Below, piece after piece: positions 1 to 8,497 of a DNA stretch of 64,000 nucleotides. Under the pieces are notes generated by a model. It worked only from the letters and a program-made list of their open reading frames with translations. It ran no database searches and was not told the origin of the DNA. The stretch's first letter is position 1. Every line of letters starts with the position of its first letter. Where the stretch lies: positions 53,110-117,109 of the forward strand of contig CANDKY010000002.1 of NCBI GenBank assembly GCA_947385425.1, read 5' to 3'. The position numbers and the translations under genes are program-made. This DNA is from an uncultured Lachnospiraceae bacterium (lineage in GTDB: Bacteria > Bacillota > Clostridia > Lachnospirales > Lachnospiraceae).

Positions 1-903
1 TGTCATAAAGAAATACACATACCCGTTATCCATAATCACCCAGAAATTCGGCACATCCTTCATCCTTGTACCCAGAAAAGTTATCGGCTGGTTCTGTAAA
101 TAATAAGCCGAATAACTCAGCCGTGCCTGCAGCATATCATTCAGCTTCTGCATAACCGGATACTCCAGCAAAAACGGCGCGCCAAAAGAAAAAAGCAGAC
201 ACAAAGGCAGCGGAAACTGACATAAAACCCTCTCCGCGGCACTGATTTTGGCTCCTTCCGCCCTGCAGTACGCCTCCCTCTTCACCGCATAATAATCCAG
301 CAGAAGATAAAACACCGTCACCAACACCCCCGTATAACTCAGCGTATACAGGAATACCAGCAGATTCCCCGCCAGCAGCCCCAGCATCCGTTTCTGGTTA
401 TACCGCCTCCCCCATGTATAACAAAACAACACTGCCAGCATAAAATAAGACACATGGAATATATTCCCCGTACTGTATCCCATCCCCCACCGGATCAGCT
501 CCATTCCTCCCTTTTCATGGACCACCAACGGATTCCCGATTACCCCAAACTTAGCCGCCACCACAGTAAAAGCAAAAGAACACCCGTAAACCAACGCTCC
601 CATCCGGAACAGCTTCCTCACGTCCATACCCTTCAGCCCGATAATTGTCAGCACGCTCAGCACTATGCCAAGCCTCCCGGAATTCCTGTACGCCGCAAAG
701 GCTATGGCACATAACAGCACCATAGCCGCAATTTCCCGCATCCTGTATTGCGTCAAAATAACCTTAATACCCACAAATACACAGGCTGCCCCGCTTAATA
801 TATAATAAAAACGGTTACCGCTGTCTAACCCAATCCCCTTCGCAAATATCATCAATGCAAAAAACAGATAATAAGATAATTCCTTCACCCGGTCTTTCGT
901 CAT
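1..903 (-). CDS. Wzy-like O-antigen/exopolysaccharide polymerase, C-terminus beyond the window
   Basis: Integral membrane protein expected to join lipid-linked repeat units on the outer face of the membrane. The frame is open from ATG at 903 (MTKDRVKELSYYL) to the window edge, 301 codons, so the C-terminus is missing. The product is a series of hydrophobic segments with short charged loops. By eye it aligns along its length with the polymerase at 4554-6113: shared landmarks are YYLFF...FAKGIG near the N-terminus, the KGMDVRKLFRMG loop, IRWGMGYS and LYTLSYTG. Wzy proteins share little sequence, so the call rests on topology and this likeness. Orientation is opposite to the 4.5 kb operon, so it belongs to another glycan unit to the left. 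Confidence 0.75.
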   Translation of the reverse strand, partial: MTKDRVKELSYYLFFALMIFAKGIGLDSGNRFYYILSGAACVFVGIKVILTQYRMREIAAMVLLCAIAFAAYRNSGRLGIVLSVLTIIGLKGMDVRKLFRMGALVYGCSFAFTVVAAKFGVIGNPLVVHEKGGMELIRWGMGYSTGNIFHVSYFMLAVLFCYTWGRRYNQKRMLGLLAGNLLVFLYTLSYTGVLVTVFYLLLDYYAVKREAYCRAEGAKISAAERVLCQFPLPLCLLFSFGAPFLLEYPVMQKLNDMLQARLSYSAYYLQNQPITFLGTRMKDVPNFWVIMDNGYVYFFMT

Positions 904-927
904 GACATATCCTCTGTCTTTCCATCA

Positions 928-1161
928 TCAAATAACCTGATTAAATAATTCTCCTTCCGTCTCACACAATATCTGAACCAGCACCTTGTAATCAAGATAC
1001 TGTATTCCTTCTACCCCTTTGTGTATTTTTTCTGCCAGCACACTACGATAATAAATATCCATCGCAGCTTCCAATGAAATGCTTTTTTGCTCCGACAGAC
1101 AGGCCACTATCCTCTCCTCCAGGCTTTCCTGATACACTTTTTCCAACATTTCCCCATCCAC
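928..1161 (-). CDS. Small protein, third gene of the DUF3791/DUF3990 unit
   Basis: Soluble protein of about 77 residues, unknown function. I place the start at GTG 1161, two bases after the DUF3990 stop, because AGGAGGTG sits just upstream inside the end of that gene; a longer frame starts at 1188 without a comparable site. It is rich in Glu and Leu, with IVACLSEQKSISLEAAMDIY and LDYKVLVQILCE as the most family-like stretches, and is predicted helical. The tight spacing makes it the third cistron of the unit. It could be a second antitoxin or accessory factor; the sequence does not decide. Confidence 0.6.
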   Translation of the reverse strand: MDGEMLEKVYQESLEERIVACLSEQKSISLEAAMDIYYRSVLAEKIHKGVEGIQYLDYKVLVQILCETEGELFNQVI

Positions 1162-1163
1162 TT

Positions 1164-1643
1164 TTACACCTCCTGAATGGATTCCCATACCAATAAATTT
1201 TCTATAGCTTTCTGTGTAATAAAGGCAATCTGATCATAGGCAGGATAAACTTTTATCTCCTTAAGAGCCCGCTCCCTATCCCAGATCCCCGAATGATACA
1301 TATCCACCACCCGGAACACTTTATCATCAGCCACTCGGCCAAATATTAAATCATATTTTTGATATTCTTTCCCCCCAGCCCTACACCTGCATACGAAATC
1401 AATCCATTCCATCAAATCCTCATCAAAACTCTTTACCAGATAACCTTCCACATTTTCCCTCATCTGATAATTATTTATAAATGCACTATCCTTCCCCATT
1501 ATAGCTGCCTTACGCCTTGCCCACCTTTGCGCCTGTTCTTTAACTGTTGTTACATAAAAACCCATACCAAAATCAAGTCTTCGGTAGGAATGACATACAT
1601 CCGGATTTTCTACAATCTCTGTTGAGCCATGATACACAATCAT
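1164..1643 (-). CDS. DUF3990 family protein, possible ADP-ribosyltransferase-fold toxin
   Basis: 159-residue soluble protein of the DUF3990 type. It opens with MIVYHGSTEIVENPD, then has RRLDFGMGFYVTT and DLIFGRVADDKVFRVVD. The YHGS and GFYVTT blocks are spaced like the His and Tyr motifs of ADP-ribosyltransferase folds, and the family is usually found beside DUF3791, as here. That suggests the toxin half of a toxin-antitoxin pair, but toxicity and the target are inference. ATG 1643 overlaps the stop of the upstream DUF3791 gene (ATGA), so the two are translationally coupled, and its 3' end carries the ribosome binding site for the next small gene. Confidence 0.75.
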   Translation of the reverse strand: MIVYHGSTEIVENPDVCHSYRRLDFGMGFYVTTVKEQAQRWARRKAAIMGKDSAFINNYQMRENVEGYLVKSFDEDLMEWIDFVCRCRAGGKEYQKYDLIFGRVADDKVFRVVDMYHSGIWDRERALKEIKVYPAYDQIAFITQKAIENLLVWESIQEV

Positions 1644-1855
1644 ATTATCACACCCCGCACTTCCAGATATTTTTCAATATCGTCCACGATATATCCTGTT
1701 CCCTGCGTATGCAAAATATCATAATACGGTACCAGATAATTTCCAATACATCCCACACTCTGCAATTTCTGATACACTTCTGAAGGCATCAATCCCCATT
1801 TATTGGCACAGGCATGAATGATATACATAACAAATGAAAATGACTCCTTATCCAT
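1640..1855 (-). CDS. DUF3791 family protein, putative antitoxin partner of DUF3990
   Basis: Short protein (about 71 residues) of the DUF3791 type, recognised by MDKESFSFVMYIIHACANKW, then SEVYQKLQSVGCIGNYLVPYYDILHTQG. The start at ATG 1855 is chosen over one 15 bases upstream because GGAGGAGGGG lies at the right distance before it. The stop overlaps the DUF3990 start by four bases. The gene comes first in the unit, the usual place for an antitoxin, but no activity can be shown from sequence. Confidence 0.75.
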   Translation of the reverse strand: MDKESFSFVMYIIHACANKWGLMPSEVYQKLQSVGCIGNYLVPYYDILHTQGTGYIVDDIEKYLEVRGVII

Positions 1856-1912
1856 AAGCCCCTCCTCCACTTAATCGAGTAGGGACGATTCATCTTCCCC
1901 TGCTCGCCGCGC

Positions 1913-1954
1913 GGGGCGCACGTTGCGCAAGCAACAATTTCATCTGTGCGCCCC
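1913..1954. repeat. Nested inverted repeat upstream of the DUF3791 gene
   Basis: A perfect 9-base inverted repeat, GGGGCGCAC at 1913-1921 and GTGCGCCCC at 1946-1954, encloses a second hairpin (GTTGC-GCAA-GCAAC at 1922-1935). The surrounding 1870-2000 stretch, read on the minus strand, has the look of a dispersed palindromic repeat seen between Clostridia genes, but no second copy exists in this window. No T-run follows, so it is not a typical terminator. The rest of 1856-2204 shows no gene. Confidence 0.4.
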
Positions 1955-2204
1955 TGCGCATAAAAAACCGACACAACAGATGTCCTTGTCGGCAACGAAT
2001 TCTTCCAATTTGCCTGTTCTGCACCATTGCCGCGTTAAAATTTTAGCCGATGCACCAAATCACCGCCGAAAATAACACAACCCGAAAGGTACTTGGCTGG
2101 CGGTGTGCCGCCGGGACATACTGTAAATTTAACCAGTGTGCAGTATATATAAAGAATAATATATTTGCCGCATAAAAATCCGAAAATAAGGAAGGAGAAA
2201 AACC

Positions 2205-2416
2205 ATGGCATTACCGCATGAAAAAATCCACACCATCAAGGATGTTTACGCTCTGCCGGTGTCCGCGAATATTGGATCGTGAACCCTCTGACACATACGG
2301 TCAATGTTTATGATTTTGAGCATGAAACCGGAACGAACCAATACCTTTTTCATGACAACATCCCCGTATGTATCTACAGGGATCTGCATATCCATATCTC
2401 AGATCTGCTCACCTAA
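2205..2416 (+). pseudogene. Decayed Uma2-family (DUF820) endonuclease gene
   Basis: A good ribosome binding site (GGAGAAA) precedes ATG 2205. The first 18 codons (MALPHEKIHTIKDVYALP) match the N-terminus of Uma2 proteins, then the frame breaks at about 2258 and stops at 2283. In the next frame the text resumes as GVREYWIVNP...TVNVYDFE...DLHIHISDLL and stops at 2414-2416. This is the C-terminus of the same family: the intact Uma2 protein at 31237-31782 has MALPLREYYT at its start and GVREYWIVNPIDGTVFVYYL near its end. About 100 codons, including the nuclease core, are therefore deleted with a frameshift. It stands alone on the plus strand. Confidence 0.8.
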
Positions 2417-2463
2417 CCCGGATAAACCGGAACCAAAATTTTCAAAATCCTGATGCCCAAGCC

Positions 2464-4365
2464 CTACCGCCTTTGCCATTCCCTTGCCCTCCTCCACTTA
2501 TAAAAAGCCGTCACAGCAGGCATCGTATAAATAATAGGAAACGCATACCTTGGCTGGTTCTGGATCTGAGGCGCCGCCAGGATAATAAGGAACGACAGCA
2601 AAAGCGGCAGCATAACCAGCCATTCCCTCCTGCATTTATCCTTTAACATAAATATACAGATAATGAACAACAATATAATGTAAAACGCCACATTGTTAAA
2701 CATCCCAAGCACAGGCATCCTTGTCAGCAGCGAATAATAACTTACCATTACGGCACAAATCCCATGCATCCATTCAGGCACTTCCAAACGGACCTGCTCT
2801 AACAGCCCGGTATCCCTCACAATCTCCTTCCCCACATCACAATCCTTATTATAAACAATATTGTCAATATTAGGTGCAAATACATAATAATTCTGATTCC
2901 AGGTCGCTTCCACATAACAGAGCGGATGTTTCCAAAACTGCCCGAACCATACCTTAAAATAATCAAACAGTTCGTCCGCCGTTTGCGCATGGTAAGTCGT
3001 CTTGACCGGGTCGGCCGTCAGCTCCAGATACCTTTCAGGCAGAGCCCCGTAATCCAGCACTTTGGATATTGCCTCCCGTTCCTCATCCGTAACCTCATCC
3101 CCATAGTCCCGGACATAACGGGCCGTCTGCTGGAAAGGAAGCGAGAACATCTCCTTCGGGGAATCCTTCTCCACCTGATAAACATAGGATATGGCGCCTA
3201 CCGTCCCTTTCGCAATACCAAAAGGTAGCAATAGACAAATTGCCGGGACAAGGATCTTTTTCACGCCGTCCTTCCGGAGCTGGCGCAAAAGCAGAAACAA
3301 AGCAACGGGAATATAAACATATACCCCATTATTCCTGCATAACATCATAGCGCTCACAGCCGCTGCCCATCCCGCCATTCCACGGTTCCATACCCGGAAC
3401 ATCTCCGGCTCATCCGCCCACTCCATAAGATACAGGACAAACAGCATGAAAAACGCGGTATACAGGAAATCCTTTATAGGAAAAGACGCATACCCCGCAT
3501 AATAAGGCGCTATGCAGTAAACCGCCATGGCAAGAACCCGCAGCCACACCGCCGTCCCCCACCTCCTCATCAGGAGCAGAGAACGGGCAAGCACACCCGA
3601 CATAATCAAAGACTGGAATACAACGAACAAAAACAGGCCGGCATTCGCACTCCCCATCCATAAGCCGATCTTAATGAAACTGCCAAAAAGCCACGTATGA
3701 AAAACGGGCTGGGCCGTTGTATAGGCAAAATATCCGAAATAATACGACAACTGGTCCCAGTTGTCATAAGACATTGTTCCGGGATAACGCAGCAATATAT
3801 GGACCAGCCAGCACCCCATAATCACCGCCCACACGAGCCCGAACGGATGACGCCGGTAAAACAGAACCAGCCTGTTATCCTTTATTTTTATATCAGCGTC
3901 ACTGCATAACAACAAATAAAAAGCATTGATAACCGTCAGATACAAAAAATACATACCCGGTACTAAAACTGCCGTTTTCAGCAGACGGATACTCGAATTA
4001 AACAGAACAGACAGCGTGTTGTTATAAGAAAAACCCACCCCGCCCGTATACATAACGGACAAAAACAGCGACAGCAGCCTGCTGTAACGGACAGGCTCCG
4101 CCCCCCTTTTGCGCCAGAATCCGTAATAAACCGCAAAAATACAAACTGTCAGCACAGTAAGTACAAATCCCCTGTCCGCCAAATCCAGACTGATTTTCTC
4201 CAATATCTTGTATATCCCCCGATAGACGGAATTTGTAATTCCTGCCTCCGCCTCCTCCGCCACATCAAGCCGCATTGTTACAGCCAGCGCAGTCAAAAGA
4301 GATGCAAAAAAAAGCACCCCTTTCTTCCAGATACATTTCTTACCCGCTCCCGCTTTTATCGCCAT
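2464..4365 (-). CDS. Large polytopic membrane protein, DUF6020-like
   Basis: About 633 residues with some 12-14 hydrophobic segments, one signal-anchor-like segment near the N-terminus and a long extracytoplasmic loop in the second half (roughly residues 400-530, including SPKEMFSLPFQQTARYVRDY). The loop after the first transmembrane cluster reads YPGTMSYDNWDQLSYYFGY, typical of the DUF6020 group of Clostridia membrane proteins that accompany glycan loci. A role in sugar transfer or lipid-linked glycan handling is inferred only. ATG 4365 is preferred over an upstream TTG at 4404 because a GGGGG site precedes it. A near-consensus promoter lies at 4419-4447. Confidence 0.6.
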   Translation of the reverse strand: MAIKAGAGKKCIWKKGVLFFASLLTALAVTMRLDVAEEAEAGITNSVYRGIYKILEKISLDLADRGFVLTVLTVCIFAVYYGFWRKRGAEPVRYSRLLSLFLSVMYTGGVGFSYNNTLSVLFNSSIRLLKTAVLVPGMYFLYLTVINAFYLLLCSDADIKIKDNRLVLFYRRHPFGLVWAVIMGCWLVHILLRYPGTMSYDNWDQLSYYFGYFAYTTAQPVFHTWLFGSFIKIGLWMGSANAGLFLFVVFQSLIMSGVLARSLLLMRRWGTAVWLRVLAMAVYCIAPYYAGYASFPIKDFLYTAFFMLFVLYLMEWADEPEMFRVWNRGMAGWAAAVSAMMLCRNNGVYVYIPVALFLLLRQLRKDGVKKILVPAICLLLPFGIAKGTVGAISYVYQVEKDSPKEMFSLPFQQTARYVRDYGDEVTDEEREAISKVLDYGALPERYLELTADPVKTTYHAQTADELFDYFKVWFGQFWKHPLCYVEATWNQNYYVFAPNIDNIVYNKDCDVGKEIVRDTGLLEQVRLEVPEWMHGICAVMVSYYSLLTRMPVLGMFNNVAFYIILLFIICIFMLKDKCRREWLVMLPLLLSFLIILAAPQIQNQPRYAFPIIYTMPAVTAFYKWRRAREWQRR

Positions 4366-4418
4366 ACCTTTACAACCCCCGAATCGATCTTTTGTCCTCG
4401 CCAATCATTTATTGCTAC

Positions 4419-4447
4419 ATTATACCACTGCAAACCCGCCCTGTCAA
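4419..4447 (-). promoter_or_regulatory. Sigma-A promoter for the leftward membrane protein gene
   Basis: On the minus strand TTGACA (4447-4442), a 17-base spacer, then TATAAT (4424-4419): a full consensus match. It drives 2464-4365 leftward and lies back to back with the rightward promoter at 4471-4499. Confidence 0.85.
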
Positions 4448-4470
4448 AAAATGTAAGGATATAATACAAG

Positions 4471-4499
4471 TTGATAAGAAAACGCAATTATGGTATAAT
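4471..4499 (+). promoter_or_regulatory. Sigma-A promoter for the rightward glycan operon
   Basis: TTGATA (4471-4476), a 17-base spacer and TATAAT (4494-4499), with the transcript expected to start near 4506, about 48 bases before ATG 4554. No operator-like repeat is obvious between the divergent promoters. Confidence 0.85.
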
Positions 4500-4553
4500 A
4501 TGTCATTGTTTGAATGATGTTTGAGTAAAATCACACAAATTAGGAGAAACATA

Positions 4554-6113
4554 ATGGGCCGCATATCCTGCTCCAAAAAAGAAATAGCATATTACCTCTA
4601 TTTTTCGGTAATGCTTTTTGCCAAAGGCGTCGGCTGGTACGACGGCATGGCAATTTATAACTTTTGCCTCATATTCTCAACAGGTGTGCTGCTGCTGAAG
4701 ATAGCTATGGACACATATTCCGTCCAGGAAGCTGCATGCATGGCCGCCTTAGTTCTCCTGGGCTTTATTGTATGGCAGAAATCAGGTGAAAAGGGGCCCT
4801 TTTTATATATCCTTCTTTTAATTGGCATGAAAAATATACCTGTCAAAAGGGTCTTCCGATTAGGTTTTGCCGTCTGGAGCGTTGCTTTTATCATGCAGGT
4901 CCTATTGGCCCTGGCAGGAATACGCACCGGAACGGTTATGGCGCATAAAAAACTGGGGCTCGGGCATATCCTGCGCTGGTCCATGGGATATTCGCATCCA
5001 AACGTATACCATATCTCCTTTGTCATCCTGATTGCATTTTTATTATATACCTTCCGTCTGGAAGGCAAAAGGCTGGTTCAGGCTACAATACTTTGTTTTA
5101 TTGGAAACCTTTATATTTTTTTATACTCCGTAAGCTATACGGGATTCCTTTTTGCTTCGGTTTATCTGATAGTGAATTTATACCTGAACCTCAGGAAACG
5201 CCGTACAAAAGCAGAGGACATAATGCTCTATTCCTTATTCCCCTGCTGTGTCCTGTTTTCGGCCGCCGGCCCGCTTATACTGCGCGGGAAATTATTCGAG
5301 CTTTGCGACAAAGCATTGAACAGCCGTTTTTCCCTGTCAAGACGCTATATGCTGGAAGGAACCTGGTCGCTTTTCGGCAGCCGGCAGATGCAGATACGGG
5401 AACAGAGTCTCAATTACACTCTGGACTGCTCCTATACGTATTTACTGATGTACGGCGGCCTTATTATTTTTGCCGTCATGTGCATCGGTTATTTAGGGCT
5501 GATCCACTGTTATATAAAAAAGAATAAAAACAAAGAACTGGCAATTATCTTCGGCCTGATGATTGCGGGTATTTCCGAACCTTTTCTGTTTAATACAGCC
5601 TATAAAAACTTATCCATGATTTTCATGGGCAGCTTTTTCTTTGAAATTCTGGAAAAATATAACAGAACGGATTTTCAGATACACCTTATAAAAACCAGTG
5701 ATAAAGAAATTGATCTTTCTGTCTGCAACAGCCTGGCCGGAACCGCAGGGCAGTTAAGGGATTTTATCAGCCGGAAAAAAATACTCCTGGCCGGAATAGG
5801 GATTGCCGCCGCGCTGGCAGCCGGCGGATTGTATGCAACGTTTGCGGAAAGGCCGGACAGTATTTATATATTAAAGCAGGGCAGCGACAGATACGAAGAA
5901 ATCGTTTATCTGGATATTGACAATCTGCCGGAAAATTTCCGCAGCCGCATCATCAGTTATAAAGATCCCCAGACGCCTATGTATAAATTTCAGGGAAATA
6001 TGCTGACACTGGAATATGCAAGGGGGATTATCAGCAGCGGATTATTTGCGGGTTTCTTCGTTCCCGGCTTATATTCCGCGGCTGCTTATTTGGCAGCACG
6101 AAAAATAAAGTAA
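4554..6113 (+). CDS. Wzy-like polysaccharide polymerase with C-terminal extension
   Basis: 519-residue polytopic membrane protein, first gene of the rightward operon. The start is ATG 4554, with TAGGAG eight bases before; the longer frame from 4521 has no such site. Residues 1 to about 365 form the polymerase-like core with about ten membrane segments and the landmarks shared with the gene at 1-903 (FAKGVG, RWSMGYSHPN, YSVSYTG). A hydrophilic stretch, a membrane segment (KKILLAGIGIAAALAAGG), a small extracytoplasmic domain of about 70 residues (ERPDSIYILKQGSDRYEE onward) and a last membrane segment follow. This tail is absent from the other two Wzy-like proteins as far as they can be seen. 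Expected to polymerise the unit made by the operon. Confidence 0.75.
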   Translation: MGRISCSKKEIAYYLYFSVMLFAKGVGWYDGMAIYNFCLIFSTGVLLLKIAMDTYSVQEAACMAALVLLGFIVWQKSGEKGPFLYILLLIGMKNIPVKRVFRLGFAVWSVAFIMQVLLALAGIRTGTVMAHKKLGLGHILRWSMGYSHPNVYHISFVILIAFLLYTFRLEGKRLVQATILCFIGNLYIFLYSVSYTGFLFASVYLIVNLYLNLRKRRTKAEDIMLYSLFPCCVLFSAAGPLILRGKLFELCDKALNSRFSLSRRYMLEGTWSLFGSRQMQIREQSLNYTLDCSYTYLLMYGGLIIFAVMCIGYLGLIHCYIKKNKNKELAIIFGLMIAGISEPFLFNTAYKNLSMIFMGSFFFEILEKYNRTDFQIHLIKTSDKEIDLSVCNSLAGTAGQLRDFISRKKILLAGIGIAAALAAGGLYATFAERPDSIYILKQGSDRYEEIVYLDIDNLPENFRSRIISYKDPQTPMYKFQGNMLTLEYARGIISSGLFAGFFVPGLYSAAAYLAARKIK

Positions 6114-6132
6114 ATGTGTCAGGAGACAAACT

Positions 6133-7365
6133 GTGAAAATATTAATGGTTAACAAATTCCTCTATCCCAACGGCGGATCGGAAACCTATATTTTTAAATT
6201 GGGGGAGGAACTGCTTCGGAACGGACATAAAGTAGAGTATTTCGGCATGGAACACAACGGCCGGATTGTCGGCAACCGGGTGCAAAGCTATACCGGCGCT
6301 ATGGACTTCCATACCGGGAAATCAGCCAGGCTGCTTTATCCGTTCAAAATCATTTATTCCGCCGAGGCCAGACGCAAAATAAGGAAGGTCCTGGAAGACT
6401 TTAAACCGGATGTAGTCCATCTGAATAATTTTAATTTCCAGTTGACACCTTCTATCATTTATGAAATAAAAAGTTTTGACAAAAAGCATAAAAGGAATAC
6501 CGTCCTCCTGTATACGGCACATGATTATCAATGGGTCTGCCCGAACCATATGTTCCGTATTCCGGGAAACGGACAGTTATGCATGGAATGCGCTGCGGGG
6601 AAGTATGGAAATTGCGCCAAATACCGTTGTATCCATAATTCGAAAATAAAAAGTATCCTCGGAAGCGCGGAGGGAATCCTATATAAAACTTTAAAGACAT
6701 ACCGCAAAGTTGACCGCATTATATGCCCGAGTGAATTTATGGTCAAAGCCTTGTCGCTTAACCCGATCCTTAAGGATAAGACCGTCACTCTGCACAATTT
6801 TATTGACATCTCCCCGGATAAACCGGAATACGAAAAGAAAAACTATGTCTTGTACCTTGGGCGCTATACAGAGGAAAAAGGCGTCCTGACATTGCTGGAT
6901 GTCTGCAAAGAACTGACAGACATTCCGTTCGTATTTGCAGGAAACGGCCCGTTAAAGGAACAGATAACCGGCTGCCCCAATATAGAGGAACGCGGATTTC
7001 TCCAGGGCGCGGAGTTAAAGCGCGTGATCATGGAAGCCCGTTTTATCGTCTTTCCATCCGAGTGGTATGAAAACTGCCCCTTTTCGGTTATGGAAGCACA
7101 AATGTACGGCACTCCTGTTGTCGCGTCAAATCTTGGAGGCACCCCGGAACTGATCCGCCATGGCATAACAGGGGAATTGTTTGAAAGCGGAAACAAAACG
7201 GATCTGAAAAACAAGATTACGAAACTGTGGAACAATAAAGAACTTTGTATGGAATATTCAAGAAACTGTAAAAATATAACATTTGACACCTTAGCAGAAT
7301 ATACGGAAAAAATGGTAAGAATATATAAACAGGAAAAACAGATAAAGGCAAATAAAAGCCAATAA
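6133..7365 (+). CDS. Glycosyltransferase family 4
   Basis: 410-residue cytoplasmic GT-B enzyme that adds a sugar from a nucleotide donor to the lipid-linked glycan. GTG 6133 follows AGGAG at 6121-6125. The N-terminal acceptor domain begins MKILMVNKFLYPNGGSETY; the donor domain has YLGRYTEEKGV and the retaining GT4 motif ENCPFSVMEAQMYGTPVVAS, with the two glutamates that bind the donor. A cysteine cluster (LCMECAAGKYGNCAKYRC, about residues 155-172) follows the WVCPNH loop, as in a GT4 subgroup, and may bind metal. The sugar specificity cannot be read from sequence. Confidence 0.88.
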   Translation: MKILMVNKFLYPNGGSETYIFKLGEELLRNGHKVEYFGMEHNGRIVGNRVQSYTGAMDFHTGKSARLLYPFKIIYSAEARRKIRKVLEDFKPDVVHLNNFNFQLTPSIIYEIKSFDKKHKRNTVLLYTAHDYQWVCPNHMFRIPGNGQLCMECAAGKYGNCAKYRCIHNSKIKSILGSAEGILYKTLKTYRKVDRIICPSEFMVKALSLNPILKDKTVTLHNFIDISPDKPEYEKKNYVLYLGRYTEEKGVLTLLDVCKELTDIPFVFAGNGPLKEQITGCPNIEERGFLQGAELKRVIMEARFIVFPSEWYENCPFSVMEAQMYGTPVVASNLGGTPELIRHGITGELFESGNKTDLKNKITKLWNNKELCMEYSRNCKNITFDTLAEYTEKMVRIYKQEKQIKANKSQ

Positions 7366-7419
7366 AAAACAAACAAAAAGACAAGTCAGAACAGGAATCA
7401 GAACAGATAAATAATTGCA

Positions 7420-7441
7420 CCTGCGGTGGAATAACCGCAGG
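7420..7441. other. Hairpin in the gap before the radical SAM gene
   Basis: CCTGCGG (7420-7426) and CCGCAGG (7435-7441) form a 7-base stem with an 8-base loop in the 99-base gap between the first GT4 gene and the radical SAM gene. No T-run follows, so it is more likely an RNA stability or partial attenuation element than a full terminator. Confidence 0.4.
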
Positions 7442-7464
7442 CCGCGGAAAGGCATGGTCTAAAG

Positions 7465-8463
7465 ATGGCAAAAAGGACATTATACGGGACAGTGATCGTG
7501 ACATACAGGTGCAATGCGCGCTGCAATATGTGTGATTGTTTTAAAGATCCCACAAAACCCGGCGAAGAAATCACTTTGGACGATATAAAGAAATTACCGG
7601 AAATGGCTTTCACGAATATTACCGGCGGAGAACCTTTTGTACGTCAGGATATACCGGATATTGTACGGGAACTGTATAAAAAATCGGATCGTATCGTCAT
7701 CTCTACAAACGGTTACTTTACTGACAGGATTATTAACCTGTGCAAAGAATTTCCCAGCGTCGGAATCCGCATAAGCATTGAAGGGCTGCAGGAAACCAAC
7801 GATAAAATCCGTGGAATCCCGGACGGATTTAACCGGGGATATAATACCTTAAAAACCCTGGTTGACATGGGACATCCTGACGTTGGATTCGGTATGACCG
7901 TGCAGGATATGAACTGTGAAGATCTCGTGCCTTTATATGATATTTCCAATGAACTCGGTATGGAATTTGCTACAGCAACACTGCACAACTCATTTTATTT
8001 CAGGAAAACGGACAACAAAATTGACGACAAACAAAAGGTAGCCGAAAACTTTGAGAAACTGATCAACAAACTGCTGAAAAGCAGTTCACCCAAGAAATGG
8101 TTCCGTGCTTATTTTAACCACGGGCTTATCAATTATATATACGGCAACAAACGGTTACTCCCGTGTGATATGTCAAAAAATGCCTTTTTTATCGACCCGT
8201 TCTGCGATGTCATCCCATGCAACGGCATGGAGAAAAAAGCAGTGATGGGAAACCTGAAAAACCAGACGTGGGAAGAATTGTGGAATTCCAAACAGGCGGA
8301 AGAAGTCCGGAAATGTACGAAAAACTGCGACCGTAACTGCTGGATGATAGGCAGCGCTTCCCCTGCCATGCACAAATACATTTGGGTTCCCGGCTGGTGG
8401 GTACTCAAACACAAATTTTTAAAGGGCGGAAAATACAGTTTAAAAGAAAACAGATTTATATAA
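7465..8463 (+). CDS. Radical SAM/SPASM-type protein in a glycan operon
   Basis: 332-residue radical SAM enzyme. The cluster-binding motif CNARCNMC lies at about residues 16-23, followed by NITGGEPF (the GGE motif that contacts SAM) and RIVISTNG. The C-terminal part has a short cysteine-rich SPASM-like region (FIDPFCDVIPCNGMEKK, then CTKNCDRNCW) for auxiliary iron-sulfur ligands. Such proteins modify peptides, sugars or cofactors by radical chemistry; here the neighbours are all glycan genes, so a modified sugar, lipid carrier or glycosylated peptide is the likely substrate. ATG 7465 has GGAAAGG twelve bases upstream. No small precursor-peptide gene is evident beside it. Confidence 0.85.
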   Translation: MAKRTLYGTVIVTYRCNARCNMCDCFKDPTKPGEEITLDDIKKLPEMAFTNITGGEPFVRQDIPDIVRELYKKSDRIVISTNGYFTDRIINLCKEFPSVGIRISIEGLQETNDKIRGIPDGFNRGYNTLKTLVDMGHPDVGFGMTVQDMNCEDLVPLYDISNELGMEFATATLHNSFYFRKTDNKIDDKQKVAENFEKLINKLLKSSSPKKWFRAYFNHGLINYIYGNKRLLPCDMSKNAFFIDPFCDVIPCNGMEKKAVMGNLKNQTWEELWNSKQAEEVRKCTKNCDRNCWMIGSASPAMHKYIWVPGWWVLKHKFLKGGKYSLKENRFI

Positions 8464-8497
8464 GGGACTGCATAACGGAAAGATATGGGGCTTCTGC

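Noticed and set aside
7366-7464. Precursor peptide gene for the radical SAM protein
   Set aside because: The gap before it and the 34-base gap after it hold no frame with a ribosome site and a peptide-like sequence.
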